Notes under the pieces: generated by a model
What the model saw: the letters and a program-made list of their open reading frames with translations, nothing else
The model's database searches: none
What the model was told of the DNA's origin: nothing
NCBI RefSeq assembly: GCF_040712315.1
Contig: NC_134016.1
Location: forward strand, 50,116,986 to 50,180,985
DNA length: 64,000 bases
DNA from: Castanea sativa
Lineage: Eukaryota > Streptophyta > Magnoliopsida > Fagales > Fagaceae
Direction of reading: 5' to 3'
Shown: in pieces, positions 1-12,719 of the stretch
Layout: each line of letters begins with the position of its first letter
Position numbering within the stretch: position 1 is the stretch's first letter
Made by a program: the position numbers and the translations under genes

Positions 1-1024
1 ACAGGTCCTTGAAGTTGGGTTAAGATGGCAAGTGGGGGTGAAAATTTGGCATGACAAGTGGATACCTGTGACAGCTATGCACAAAGTAACTTCACCACAA
101 CATATAATACGGCCATATGCAATGGCTTGTGACCTGATAGACATAGAGTTGCACATATGGAAGCAGAAGGTAATTGATGATATTTTTGTTCCCCACAAGG
201 CCATGATAGAATCTATTCCTCTAAGTAGGGGGCCGTCTATGAGGTATGCAAATATGGAGAGCCATTGCGAGCAGTAGATGCACAGTGAGAGAGCCTACAT
301 CATGTTCTTGGAGGAAAAATGAAAGACCCAAACAATAGAGAGTTCAGACCCGAGGTGAATGAAACCCTTATGCACCCAAATCTGGTCCATCAAAGTCCCC
401 AGGAAGTTAAAGCTCTTCCCTTGGAGAGTGGAGCACAACATCTTGCCCACAAAATGTCAACTGATTATGAAACACATACTATCAAACCCAATCAGATGAA
501 TTGTATCTTATATAGCGGATGCCATAAAATCAGATCCCCCTGCCTTTGAACTGGTTTAAAGTTAACATGGTTGCTGTTCAAATGAAAGATTAACAATGCA
601 CAGGAATTGGAGTGCTGATACAGGATTCAAATGGAGGGTGCATAGGGGCGCTGCGAGAAAGGTTACAGATGGGGCACTTGAATGATGAAGCAGTAGCGCT
701 AGCAATACAATGGGCACTAGTGTTCATGCCAGAAATTGGGGTGAGGGAGGCAACTTTTGAACGAGACTCAACACCTGTATTCTCAGCCCTGCAATTGTGT
801 GAAAGCTCCTTCAAAAGCTATGGATGCTTAATTCAAGAGTCCAAGAAGATGGCCAAGTATTTTTGTTCTGTAGATATTCACAGTGGTTCTAAGCTGTGCA
901 ACCAAGCAGCCCATGCGCTTGCTTTAGAGGCTCGAAAAATAGATTCAGCAGGGATATGGTTGGAGGACATTCCTCTCTGTATCGCAAATCATTTACTCAT
1001 ATATGTACAACCTCTCTCTTATTG
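1..1024 (+). mobile_element. 3' remnant of an L1-type LINE (zf-RVT plus RNase H-like region)
   Basis: The conceptual translation near 32-277 begins GVKIWHDKWIPV, the hallmark of the zinc-binding region that follows reverse transcriptase in plant LINEs. The stretch 600-1024 reads like the RVT_3/RNase H-like domain (GVLIQDSNGGCIGALRER at its start, then AVALAIQWAL). The two parts are in different frames and the section between them (about 300-590) is degraded, so this is a dead copy read on the plus strand. It stops about 270 bases before the first exon of the pseudouridine synthase gene and therefore probably sits in an intron of that gene. Its 5' part lies outside the window. Confidence 0.8.
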
Positions 1025-1292
1025 AGGCAAAAATCTGTGGCTTGACATTAAAAAAGAAGCAAAATACAGAGATAGATGCATTCATTTCTTAGTTGCTTTA
1101 GTTCTGAGTAACAGGGTTTAGTTGAGCCTATCAATTCGTATTTTGTGGCCTTCAATTATATGTTCATGATTCTCTGAGCTTTCATTTGCAAAATCAAATG
1201 ATATTAGTGATGGATGCTAGAAGTGTTGTTCTTTCATACGTAATTGCCTCTCTTTTTTACCGTTTGACACTTATTATTAATTTTCTTTGCAG

Positions 1293-3562
1293 ATAATGGT
1301 TGATGCTAACATAGATTATAATGCTCGAGAAGGAAGGAGCACGGCAGAGGTGAGTCATTTTGTTCAGCCCTCTGTAATAGCAGAACTATAGTTGCTGTTA
1401 CTGTGAGACAGTAGAAGGAAAAAAAATGAAAAAGAAGGGGGGGGGGGGGTGGGGGAGTGAATTTTATGCGTTGTTATTATTGACTGTAACTCCTTGCCAT
1501 GGACCCTTATTGGTTTACTGATTTGTCTATCAAGGCATTTGATTTAACTAAGAGAATTAATAAAGTGCTTATGCTGAATCCTGAAATATTTTTCCCTTTA
1601 TGCAGGTAGAAAATGCTAATGGTGCTGTGAAGGGGAAGGCTGCTTCTACTAAATTTACCCGGATTAGTACAGATGGCACTCATAGCATTGTTTTGTGTGA
1701 ACCAATCACGGGCCGAACTCATCAAGTAAGAAATTTTGACAGGCTAAAAAGGGAATTTTACATAATCTGTAGCAGCATTTTAAGAGAGATTTCTGCGGCT
1801 TCCATGAACAAAAAAAAAAAAAAAATTTTTTTTGCTGGTTTTTGTTTTGCCTTCTTAATTTTGCTGTCAGGTTCAATATTATGTATGCTATTATGTTCTT
1901 TCCTTTTGTATTTTACATTCTCAGCAGACTTTGTGAACATCTTGTGTGTGTAGATATATGTATATATTTATTTTTTAAAGCTGTCTCATGTTTCATTTTC
2001 AGTATTCTGAAGTTTCCATTACAAGCTAATGTTTGAGTGGCCTGGTTATATTTCTGTGCTGAATGAATTAAATTCTAAACTCTCTCTATCTCTCTGTGGC
2101 GTAGATCCGTGTTCATTTGCAGTATACAGGTCATCCAATTGCCAATGACATGCTTTACCTCTCAGAACATGTAATTGGTCGGTCTGCTGGAGGAATGAGT
2201 GCTGATAGAGCTGCTGCTAATTCAGGCCATTCTCCAGAGTTCATTTTTCATGATAATTGTCCTGGTGAAGAGAACTCTAGAGATGATTTTAGCATTGATC
2301 CTATGTGTACAAATTGCCCAAATCTGGCCCCAAAAGGGTAAGAGGCTTGCTCTTATGATAAGAAATTTGTTAAAATGTAGACTAATAAGCAAATGTCATG
2401 AATATATTCCATTTTTTGGTATCTGCTGAGTGAGATTATGTGTTTGCTTTTGGTTGAGCCTTTTTTCAGATTATCCATTATGGTATATGGAAACAGTACC
2501 AAGTTGTTTCTGATTTTCAGCGTGTCATCCCATTTCTGTGTAACATGTAATGGTCACATTATGAGACAAGCACAATTGATTGTTTGAAGAATTGATTTAC
2601 CATTGCATGGTTGAATTGGGGAGAAAAGTGGGGGGGGGGGGGTGGGGTCAAAACAAACCCTTTCATTCTGAATTAAAGAATTCAGAATGAATCAAATCTC
2701 CTCAAGTAGGATTCGAACCTACAGTCAATCAGTTAACAACTGACCGCTCTACCACTAAGCTACTGAGGAACAATGGGAGAATAGATCTCATAGAGTTCAA
2801 TTCCCGTTCTCAACACATGACCAATACGAGCCCGAAATTTCCTTCGTAACTCCAAGAACTTTTTCGTAGTGGCTCCGTTCCATGATTCATTTATCATGGA
2901 CTATAGATCAGACCAAAGTTTTGTGATTTAACTATGACAACTAGGTTAGGAATTTTCTTTCCAATGAGCTCTATAGCATTTCCTCCCCTTGGAAGTACAA
3001 GGTAGAGGGGGTGAAGTCATAGGTTCACGAACACGAGGTGTGTGTAAACTAAACAACCTAAAAAGTTAGAATCTGCTAAACATATATTTACCAGGGACTT
3101 GAAGCATGTTTACAATTGAGGCCAAGTGATCTCTGTTTCTCTGCTGAAGAGAGGATCTATTCGGTTGAGACTGCACTTGCCCTGTAATGTATTCATTTTG
3201 ATTTTAATACTTTTAAAGAAAGACTTGACAAAGTACCATTTTAACATTTGTGTATAAGAAACAGGAAAATTAACGCTTGCAAGATTAACCATCTATGGTT
3301 GTTTGAGTGGTTTTTCATTTGGGAGCTGAATCCCTTTTGAATATTCCTTATTTCTTACCTGAATAAGCCTTGTTTTTTCTTTTACTAACCCCCACTCCCA
3401 AAGAAGAAAAAAGGGTATGTTTTATTTACTAATAAACCATACTTTTTACATTGCAGATATGATGGGCTTGAAGAGGGTTTGTGGCTACATTGTTTTAGGT
3501 ACTCTGGACCGGGATGGACCTATGAATGCCCATATCCAGATTGGGCATCACTTCCTGAATAA
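1293..3562 (+). CDS. RNA pseudouridine synthase 7-like (RluA family), 3' part only
   Basis: RluA-type synthases isomerise uridine to pseudouridine in RNA. Four exons splice to one open frame: 1293-1349, 1606-1725, 2105-2337 and 3457-3562, all with AG/GT borders, giving 171 residues before TAA. Recognisable blocks are [33 protein letters not shown] (the conserved C-terminal part of the catalytic fold), [14 protein letters not shown] and the plant RPU7 tail [13 protein letters not shown] with [12 protein letters not shown]. The N-terminal half, including the motif with the catalytic aspartate (HRLDR in this family), is not present; it should lie upstream of the window, or the gene may be truncated by the LINE at 1-1024. 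The absence of stops or frameshifts in all four exons favours a functional gene. The last intron holds a plastid-DNA insertion. The family is sure; the subtype rests on the recalled C-terminal motif. Confidence 0.85.
2655..2905. other. Nuclear insertion of plastid DNA (trnN-GUU region)
   Basis: The stretch matches the plastid trnN-GUU neighbourhood as I know it: a short inverted repeat (arms 2662-2674 and 2679-2691), the tRNA, then the trnN-trnR spacer with its text about 2780-2860. It lies inside the last intron of the pseudouridine synthase gene. The right border is uncertain and could extend towards 3060. The tRNA has several differences from the plastid consensus, so the insertion is not very recent. 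Confidence 0.7.
2698..2769 (-). tRNA. trnN-GUU: Plastid-type tRNA-Asn(GUU), probably a transferred, non-functional copy
   Basis: On the minus strand a complete cloverleaf can be drawn: 7-bp acceptor stem (with one G-U), D stem GCTT/GAGC, anticodon stem GTCAG/CTGAT with loop TTGTTAA (anticodon GTT), and T arm GTAGG/CCTAC with loop TTCGAAT. It resembles the plastid gene rather than the nuclear one. Base changes relative to plastid trnN are mostly structure-preserving. It sits in a nuclear intron in the antisense direction. Whether it is transcribed cannot be told from sequence. Confidence 0.7.
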
Positions 3563-6388
3563 CTAATCATTTTATTTTTCTTTTTAATTATTTTCCTGAG
3601 AAATTTGTTGTGAAAATTGTAAAAATGGTTAATTATTTTCTTTGTACGAAAAGTACTTGACCACTTGGACCAGTCAGTTTATAGGCTATAGGTGCGTCCT
3701 GTTAAGTTGTGGAATTGCAGGTTCAAAACGTGAAGACCATACATATGTGCTTTTGTGAGTCATAGATTCCAACACCAACACTAACACTGCCTGATTCTCT
3801 CTGCACATTCCCTTATGCTTTGCTTGACACCCCTGAAATGGGTACGGACAAAGTAGAAATGAATTTACCTGGGCTTTTATATTCTTTTGTTATTTCTTTT
3901 TCAGTGTACAAGATCATCAGATTGTGCTATAGTGAATGGTTTACTGTATTGGTCAGCATTTATTCCAGATTCATATGTACTTCTAATTACTCACTGTGAG
4001 GGCTTCACATGTTTTTCATCTATTTTATTTTATTTTATTTTGTTTTTAATTTATGGGAGAGAACTTCACATGTTACTTTCTCATTTGATTAATAAACTTT
4101 TATAATGGCTCTGAATCTTATTAGGGCTGCGCCACTTTGGTGCTTGAATCTTTGCCCTTTCTCTCATAATACACGAATTCTCATTTCTTGGAAAATTTCA
4201 TTTTTTAAGTATCATTATCTGGTAAAGACTTTTGCTGTTGAATAAGAAATTTATATTTGAATATTAGTTATATTAAAATAAAATTTGTTAATGTCTTGAT
4301 TTGATAACTAATAGTTATCATTGCAGAGCAAATTTTATAAGTTCAATTTCAGTTTTTTATTTTTAATTTTAGAATAAGTTAAGGATTTATTAACTTTTGG
4401 TTAAATTAAGGATTGAATTTGTAGTGCCCACAAGTCCGCAACAACAAACGCAATCAAGGTTTTTCCGTTGATGATAAAAAAATTTCCCCCCAATGGTTCA
4501 TGACTTGTAGCAAAATTTAACAATAATTTGAATCATTTGATAGACGTACTCCTTGACTTTTGTCTCCCACTAAATTTGTCGGTTACTTTTATAAATATCT
4601 CGGGTTCAAGGAGAGAACTTTTGAAATCTTTCAATCAAACATTGGTCTCAACTCTCAATCATTGTCGTTATTTATTTATGAATAAACTTTAATCATTGCT
4701 AATGTTGATATTTATTATTTTGTTTACAACAAATCAAGAAAAGGGGACTTTGACTCAAGTTCTTCTCCGTGGGAGTGCATACAATATTGCTACAGTATTG
4801 TTGAGTTATAAGATTCTTGACATTAATGATATCAATATTATGTTAACAAAGGACCCTAGAATATTAATTACATCAATCTATGCTCTTCTTTTTAATAATT
4901 TGATAGTTACAACGAAATAATTTAAACCCTGAATGTTATGAACATAAGTGTCAGCCAATTGAACTATAAGACTTTTGGCGTCCATTCTCTTCTTTATTAT
5001 TGACTAGCTAGCAGACTACTTGTGTGATGCACACGCTAATTGTCTTTTAAACTCTTTTTTTTAAATTTATTACTCATGGTGGAACCTCAATAGCTCATTA
5101 CATTAAGCCTTTTATTTTCACTATAATAATAAAGATAGTTATGATCCTTTGATCATTAAGGAATAAACTCCATTTTGAAAAGTAATGTGTTGACAGTTAA
5201 AATAAGAATTGTAAAAAAGCACCTCGGCCGATCGAGCTATCGGGCATTCCATAAGTGCTACGTACCGCACCCATTTGATTGTTTTACGAATCAACATTTA
5301 TTAAATTTCCCACCCAAACCTTCATACCTTAATAATTAATTGACGTGCACTTACTTTTTCAATAAAACATATTAAGTTTCACTTAAAGATTTTCCAAGGA
5401 TTTGACTTTTGGGGTAGTGTTTAAAGCCTCCAACTTTCAAGGAGGAAAAGTTTTGTTTGACTAAAGTGGTTAATTAAAAATTAAATATAGCTTTGAATTG
5501 TCGTTAACGCTAAAGTCTCTAACACTCTATCAATGTACATGAATTAATGATTATTATTTTTTTTTTTGAGAAAGTATGAATTAATGATTAGATGACACTG
5601 GCTTAGTGAATTATTATCACCCACATTCTTTTGATTATTAAAGAATAAAAAATCATTACAAAAAAAGTAAGCATATGATGAGCTAGCCAAATTAATCACG
5701 AGCCTATTTAAAACACACAAAAAAAGAGAGAGGCAATCATAATCATTTTTCACAAAAGGCATCAAGATTGGATGGTCTAAGCTGAAAAGCAAAGAAATTC
5801 ACATTTAAGAATTGAGCGTCAATAACGAAAAGAGATCTTATAGAATTCAAGAATTGTGAGAGAATAAGGAGATGTATTATAGAATTACATATATAATATG
5901 AGAGAAATGAGGAATTTGTCATATTTATACGATACTAATTGGTCTAAAAGAGCAACCTAGCTTGCAATCTATGCATGTTCACAATTCACGTACCGTCCAA
6001 ATTGGCTTCAAAAAGTTAGAATCTATTAAAAAGAGTGAAATTGAGAGAAAAACGAAAAGCACTATACATCTAAAAGTAGAGAAATTCTATACAACAATGA
6101 TTGTAAGCAAAGATATCAGAGACAAAAGAGCATACAATAGAAATCGAAATTCATATCACTTGATTTGAATATATATATTCTTGTCGGTCAAACCTAGCCG
6201 CCAATATTGTTGTAGCCAATTGTGTGACTTCAGCTTACACATGTCACATGCTTATGAATCAATTGAGATATTTACTTTATATATTTTTTTTTATCAATTG
6301 CATTTTTAGTTGTGTTGACACTTTGAATTATATATTGTAAATTTTATATGTTTTATATTCTAACTTATATCCTCAATTATAAATAGAA
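3563..6388. other. Intergenic, no gene seen
   Basis: AT-rich DNA downstream of the pseudouridine synthase gene. It holds a TTTTA microsatellite near 4022-4041 and the poly(A) micro-insertion at 5539-5590. Short open frames here resemble no family I know and have no intron support. Confidence 0.6.
5539..5590 (-). mobile_element. Poly(A) micro-insertion with 15-bp direct repeats
   Basis: The 15-mer ATGAATTAATGATTA occurs at 5539-5553 and again at 5576-5590. Between them are 22 bases that read ACTTTCTC followed by an A-tract on the minus strand. This is the structure of a target-primed retro-insertion so short that only the 3' tag and tail remain. Confidence 0.6.
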
Positions 6389-6763
6389 GGGTAGACTATG
6401 TTTTTTGTCTTTATTCTATATACCATATTTCAATTTGATCATTAACCTTTCAATTATGTTAATTTGGTCCCCAACCTTTTAATACCCTGTTAATTTAGTT
6501 CATAATGTTATCCGTTATCTTTTAGATGAAAGTTGATAATGTGTTTAATGGCCAAAATAAAAAATTAGCTTTCTTTGATGTAAAAATAAACTAAAATTCT
6601 ATTTTGGCTGATTGCTATGTTAACAATTTTCATTTAAGATATAATGATAGAGACGAAATTGAAACTACGCTGAAAGGTTAAAGACCAAATTGATACAATT
6701 AAAAATTTAGAGACCAAATTGAAATATAGTGTAAAGAATATGGACCAAATATATAATTTACCC
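6389..6763. mobile_element. Short Mutator-like (MULE) non-autonomous element, 375 bp
   Basis: The ends are inverted repeats: GGGTAGACTATG at the left and, on the other strand, GGGTAAATTATA at the right, both followed by text of the type 'ATATTTGGTC/CATATTTCAATTTG'. Flanking 9-mers are TAAATAGAA (6380-6388) and TAAATATAA (6764-6772), one mismatch, as expected for an old 9-bp Mutator target duplication. No coding capacity is seen. Confidence 0.65.
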
Positions 6764-6835
6764 TAAATATAATAAGCATAACACAACTAATTTGTAAGAC
6801 TAATAATTTATCAAATTAATCATTATGTGTTTTAA

Positions 6836-7260
6836 TATGGTATCAAAGTCACTCAGCTCTCATGACTTTTTTCTTCATCTTCTTGTTCCACGCTATTCAC
6901 CCAACTTATTCTTCTCCACAAATGGCTCCTATTCCTTCTCTATCAAATGCTCACTCTTGTTTTACCCATCAAGCTTACCAACAAAAGTTACATCTATTGG
7001 AAAAACGACTCAACTTATTCTATATATAGAGTTTAAGGTCGTCTTGGCTTTTGCTGATGACTTTAACCCATGTTTCCCTTCTACAATCTCTTGTAGATAA
7101 ACTAACTATAACTGGCAGGCCTCATTTTACTTAGGACCTTAACATTTGTGTTTTCAAAGGCCTCAAACCTTCTGTGTTTTGGTCACCACCTTATTAGCTA
7201 CATGGTTTAGACCTATTTCTTTCCTATAACTACACAATCAATCCTTGGTCTTGGCACAAC
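6836..7260 (+). mobile_element. Copia-type retrotransposon remnant (primer binding site and gag start)
   Basis: TGGTATCAAAG at 6836 resembles the initiator-tRNA-Met primer binding site TGGTATCAGAGC used by plant Copia elements. About 130 bases downstream a broken frame reads like the start of Copia gag (IKLTNKSYIYWKN). The frame is interrupted by stops and shifts and nothing of pol follows. The LTR expected just upstream could not be delimited and seems to be interrupted by the MULE MITE at 6389-6763. Confidence 0.45.
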
Positions 7261-10200
7261 ACTATTGATTCTAGTTACTGAGAATGTTAAAAGCTAATAT
7301 AAAGTTTATTGTAAAAGATTTACAAACTATGTAATAATTTATGAATGTGATTGATGTCATATCAGCAACATAATAAATAAATTATTTAAATTTTATTTGT
7401 TAAAATGTTAAATATGTCCGTTTGTAAAACTTATACCCATTGGGTAGAACTTGTTCAAATTGCACTTTTACAAGGTACAACTTTTTTAACTACACCTTTT
7501 TAAAATAATTTTTTTATAGGTATGTCAAACAATCCCATTTTCAAAAAGTTTGAAAAAAAAGGTATTCTTTGTTGAGTGATGCTAGGGTTTGTATACATTT
7601 TATTACATAAACCTTATAACTTATGTGTTTCTAATCGCAAAAAAGTAATTCAAATATTAATTTATTATGTTGTTTAAGTGGAACTAATCATTTGCCACAT
7701 TATTAGTTTGTAATTTTTTTTTTTTGGTAGTAATTTGTAGGTTTAGCATTTTCTATTCTCATTGCTGTGTTAGTTAGTTAGTTTGTAAGTTATTTATTTA
7801 TAAATTTCATATTAGTTTTAACATAATAATTAATATTCCGGATCCAAAAAATCTGCCACCACTGGACTTATTAAGAACTCAGATAGCTTTAAGAAACCAT
7901 TAAGCACCTACACCAGTTCCACACTGCTAGGTAGCAGAAAAAACATAATGATGTTCATGTGCAAGTTCAGGGAAACAGTGAAAAGCACCATGAAGTTCAT
8001 GACATATATAGACAGTGTTCAGTGGAAGCACCTGAACCTGAAACAGTGCAGTCAATAGTGTTGAGAGACTAATTACTCAGGCTTTAGCAGACATTAACTC
8101 GTGCTTTGCAATTTGCAATTTTCATATTACTCTCTCACCCAAATGCATATACATAATACATGTGCACCTCCATTCTAGTAATACACAAGTGTGAATAGGA
8201 CCCTACAGGAAACATAGGCATGGGCTACTCTTGGGACAGTTATTTTTGGACTACTTGACTTTACACTGACGTAGTTATTTTCTGGTTTACTTGATCCTAC
8301 CAGTTGGAGAACAGCTTGGCGTTCAGTGTTAACACAAACGAAATATTAAGTAAAAGCAAAGATGTTGATCGAATCCCTTGCATTGGTGAAGCTTATTTCA
8401 GTGATTTCACCTGGTATATTATACATTTCTCTAATATATAAAACATAAAAATAGATTACACGATAAAAAGCAAGTTATGGGGTGGTAACCTCAGATCTTC
8501 TTCATAATAATGTAACAATTTTGTATAGGTCAATGAAATAATAATTTTAACCATATAAATGGATTCTTTCCATTTTAAGTGATATCGAAAGGAAGAGGGT
8601 TGTTCTTAATTACCTCCCGCAATTAATGGGTGGAAAATAAGAATAATATCTTCTTCCACCTGACCTTATAATTAAAAACTTCTATAATCATTTGTTTAGT
8701 ACAAAGTAATCTAATATAGGACTTAATAGTTAATAACTTAATATGCACCCTTACATAGCACACTCATACAACTTTTTTTTTTGTTTGGTTCGTAATGCTT
8801 ACTAAAAGTTTCACTTTTTTTTTTTTTCCCCATAATTGTTAAAGTAATAAATTTTAATTATAATATATCTTTTGGGTCCAACACTAACATACTTATTTTT
8901 TATTAGCAGATATTACTTCAACAATTATAAAGAATGATTGTGAAAATTTTAATGTTATAAGACTAATTATTTTTCTTATTCCTTTTCATTTCTTTCCCTC
9001 ACTATATATACCTGCCCAGCTGGTACCACTGAACATTGATTTGGTGGGCCATTTAGATATGAAATTCTCCATTATTTTGGATTTGTTGTAGCTGCTGTGT
9101 AATACTTTTCATTTGTAATTCCACCAAGGACAACAAAGTATCAATTCAAAACATTCAGTCATGATATCCAGATATATATTTTTTTCTTTTCTCTAAATAG
9201 AGTAACTTAGAAATTGAAAAGTATCACAAGTGGGTTAGCCAAAAAAATAAAAACGTCAAGAAACTTTTTTTGTTGCTTTTGCGGTCCTACGTACGTTTCT
9301 TTCGACCTGATGAGTTTAAATATTTGGGATATAGAAATTTAGTAATTTTAGTGCGTGCAAGCTTTACGTACTATTTCAAGTAGTGTGCGTGAACCTAAAC
9401 TATTGCATGCATCTTTGGCATTTATTATACCCTTGCATCTCGGGTTTTAAGGTCGACTAACTATAAAAGAGGCAGCCTATATATGTCCAACAGTTCAGGT
9501 ACTATGAGAGCAATTTGGTCGTGAAAGTGAACAACAAAGTGGGTCAAGTAGTGAATACTTACAGTTAGCTTTTATATATATATATATACACACACATGCA
9601 CGCGCTTGTTTGAGAATATGGATTTTAGTTAGTTCAGTAAAGTTTATTTTCGTCACGTCAAATACAAAATTTGGTCTGAAGGGTAAACTTTAAGTATAAT
9701 CCTTTACATATTATACTTAAGGAAGAAGGGTAAACTTATGTATAATTCTTTACATATTATATTTTAAAGTTTTCAAATAATGTAGTTGTGTTAATTATTA
9801 AATCATATGGTTAAATTTAATTATTTAAAAATAAGAAAATATTATTTTTGATATGTTTCATTGATCAATCCTAAGATGTTTAGGAAATTGTACATAGAAA
9901 GGTTTGACCTCATGGGAAATAACAATTATTATTTGACTGTGAAATTAAAGCCAAAGTTGGCATTCAACTCATTGCTAAATTTACTTGGAATGCTCCCCTC
10001 TTTTTCTGAGAAGGCACAGAAAGTTAATTAATATAGGATGACATATATGCAATAATGGAGCTTTGGAATTCATGTATGTGAAAACTATATAAATAATTGC
10101 ATGGCCTTTCACCTCATAGACATGACAAGTAGTACTGCTTAGGATAAAGTAATTAAGGTCAACAAATTAGCTAGCTTTTTTGCATTGCATTAGCTTGATA

Positions 10201-10452
10201 AAAGACAAATAAAATTACAGAGAGAGACCCTTGCTTTCCTTGGAGACTTACGAGTACTTTCCACTTGATCTTGAAGATCGAGAATGAGTGACATACTAAG
10301 ACACTGATTAAATGACTAAAACCCTACACACTGCAACATGCAAACTAAACTTTAGAAACACATACTGTCATTAGACCAATACCATGGCTAGCTAGCAAAC
10401 TAAGTACAATAATATTAAAACCACACGTACGTCCCCATGAAAAGGCTAAGGG
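7261..10452. other. Intergenic, no gene seen
   Basis: AT-rich sequence downstream of the first SWEET gene. It has a TA/CA microsatellite near 9571-9596 and a small direct repeat of about 50 bp at 9680-9770. A slightly more GC-rich block at 7850-8060 gave no open frame or recognisable motif. Confidence 0.6.
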
Positions 10453-12144
10453 TTAACAGCTAGCTGACTGATCATCCTTGCGTTTATTGGTTTCTTCTGC
10501 TTTTTCCTTCTCACTTATATCTCCATTTGCATGGTCATTTCCATTAACATTTATAAGTGCAGCTACAGGATTCAGTTCTGGACACCCAATTGTGCCTAGC
10601 TTAACTACATCAATGATGTGCTCAGATAATTGTTGCAGCTTCGGCTCCTCCAGAATCATCTTTTTGGCATTCTTGTAAAATAAGTAGAGGCTCATCTGAA
10701 ATATGCCGAAGATAAATCCCACAGTATTTGGAAGCTTTTGATTATGCAAAAAAAAAAAAAAAAAGATGTTAATAACGATAAAAAAAAAACAACGAAGGAT
10801 AATACTAAAGTTACTATCAATTTCACTACAAGATATTTATAAACTGACTTAAAATTTACACTTAAGTTTGTAAAATCTATATAATAAAATTTGTGAATTG
10901 ACGAGTATATTTGGAGGTTTGTAATGCGCTTACAGCAATGTAATAGTCCTTGAGAAGAAAGCCATAAAAGAACCACATCACTGCACCTAAGGTAAGGAAG
11001 AAAGATAAGGGAAATGGCATGTACTCCACGCTCTTGGTTCTTATGACTTGCCTCTGCAGAATAAATGATAGTTGTAAATACATGAGTCATTTTTTACAAA
11101 AATAAGATAGGTCCAAGAAAAAACTTTATACAGCAAAGGAAACATATATTCTTTGAAGTAAAGCTCACCATGATACAAAGTGGGGCAGCAAATACACATA
11201 GGTTGAATACCAAACAAATCCATCCAATAATTTGTAAACGCTGGGAGCCTTTTGCCAGGAAGAGAGTAAGTAGAAGCATGAGGCCAAACCCCAAAACGTT
11301 TAACAGAAGTAAAAGCTTCAGAGTCAGGATCTGAAAGATTAGACCATTATTCAATTAGAATACAAATATATTTTGATAATTAAAGAAGAAACTTAATAAC
11401 TTAGTAGGATAAAGTTGTGAAATCTATATTTTTATACCCTGGCATTCTTGGTTGCATAAAATAAGAAGACACCGAGGTAGATTGTTTCGATTATGCAGCC
11501 AACTGCGTTTATGGTGATGAGAAGCTTTGCATCCATCTTAATCAATGCATAATAGATCCACAGCATTGAACTGAAGAGTGCTACCACATATGGAAGTGAT
11601 TGAAATCCTGCAGTAGATTTCTTCTTGTATATTTGATAAAATGTTGGCCTGCAACGAAAACCAAAACATTGAATCATATATTTACACAATTTTCTCATTG
11701 ATTAGTCACCTTTGAGTTGGAAAGAAAAAAAAAACAAAAAAACAGTGAGCTAACGCAGCACTTACAGTGGAGCTAGGAAGACCATAAATGAAATGACGTT
11801 GCCTGCAACAATAAGAAAACATGAATAACAAAGTATGTTATTAGTTCTTTGAAGAATTTGCATAGTCATATATCACCTTCCTAGCTACAACTTCAAATAC
11901 CAAATAGTTAGGAGAGAATTTTTGAAATATGGATGTCATGAGTAATGCATGTCCATTAAATTACTTAACGGACTAAAAAAATGGTGCATGCACTAAGTTG
12001 CATTGAAGTAAATGATGTTAGAATATCCAAGATAATGTTTTCAAGCAAATAAATTTAAATTTTCTAGCACATACATACAATTACAGTTTGTGACTACGTA
12101 CCTAGAAGCCCAAAAGCAAAAGTCAAAGTTTGGTGAGGGGCCAT
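10453..12144 (-). CDS. SWEET bidirectional sugar transporter, clade III (gene A)
   Basis: SWEETs are seven-helix uniporters of the MtN3/saliva family; clade III members mainly move sucrose across the plasma membrane. Six exons on the minus strand: 12102-12144, 11766-11802, 11438-11648, 11169-11330, 10934-11053 and 10453-10734, all with consensus borders, giving 284 residues. It starts [16 protein letters not shown]. The first MtN3 repeat covers about residues 10-98 ([32 protein letters not shown]), the second about 131-216 ([25 protein letters not shown], keeping the conserved Trp and Asn). A hydrophilic tail of about 70 residues rich in Lys, Glu and Asp follows. Exon sizes 43, 37, 211, 162 and 120 match gene B except for the first (46) and the last. 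The tail and N-terminus place it in clade III (SWEET9-15 type); the exact orthologue is not decided. Confidence 0.95.
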
Positions 12145-12307
12145 TTTTCAAACACAAACTAAAAATCCTCCTTAACTACAATTGCCTAAAGACCTTTGAG
12201 ACTCTCTCTATCTCTCAATAGCTGAAGTATTCTAGAAAATACTTAGCTGCTATCTACTAACTCTCAATTGACAATGGTACGAGTTTACAAGGTGTGGGCG
12301 AGAGTGA

Positions 12308-12316
12308 ATTTATAGT
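12308..12316 (-). promoter_or_regulatory. TATA box of SWEET gene A
   Basis: On the minus strand the text reads CACTATAAATTCACTC about 165 bases before the start codon, a good plant TATA box, and it implies a 5' leader of roughly 130 bases. Confidence 0.5.
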
Positions 12317-12503
12317 GAGTAGGGAATGGTCAAGTTGCAACTTGAGTGGATCAGTCAAGTTGCATGTGTGAAGCATCATGTAACTTTCGGCTTTTTGTCT
12401 ATTTGTTAAGTCCAAATTGTAGCCCATTGAGCCTCACTCAGTTTCCTTTTATCTAACAAAACTATAGAGTAGCTAAATTAAGTTATAATCTTTTTAATTT
12501 TTA

Positions 12504-12703
12504 GGGTCTGTTTGAATACCGTTTATTTTGCTAAAACTGAAAACTTATTACTGAAAATACTGTAGATAAAGGTAAAAGTTAGTTGAAATAGTACAGTAGA
12601 GCCCATAAAAAGTACTAAAAAGTGCAATAAGGCCTATAAATAGTGGCAAAAATAATCTGAATAGTGAAATAATTTCATTTATAATCTGTATCCAAACGGA
12701 GGC
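12504..12703. mobile_element. MITE, GTTTGGAT-type inverted ends, about 200 bp
   Basis: It begins GGGTCTGTTTGAATACCG and ends ATCCAAACGGAGGC, imperfect inverted repeats. The internal text (GAAAACTTATTACTGAAAATA, stretches of 'ATAGTACAGTAGAGCCC') recurs in other copies in this window (22386-22700, 47915-48172, 55853-56047, 56960-57127). It has no coding capacity and the target duplication is not clear. Confidence 0.5.
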
Positions 12704-12719
12704 TTAGTATGCAAACATA

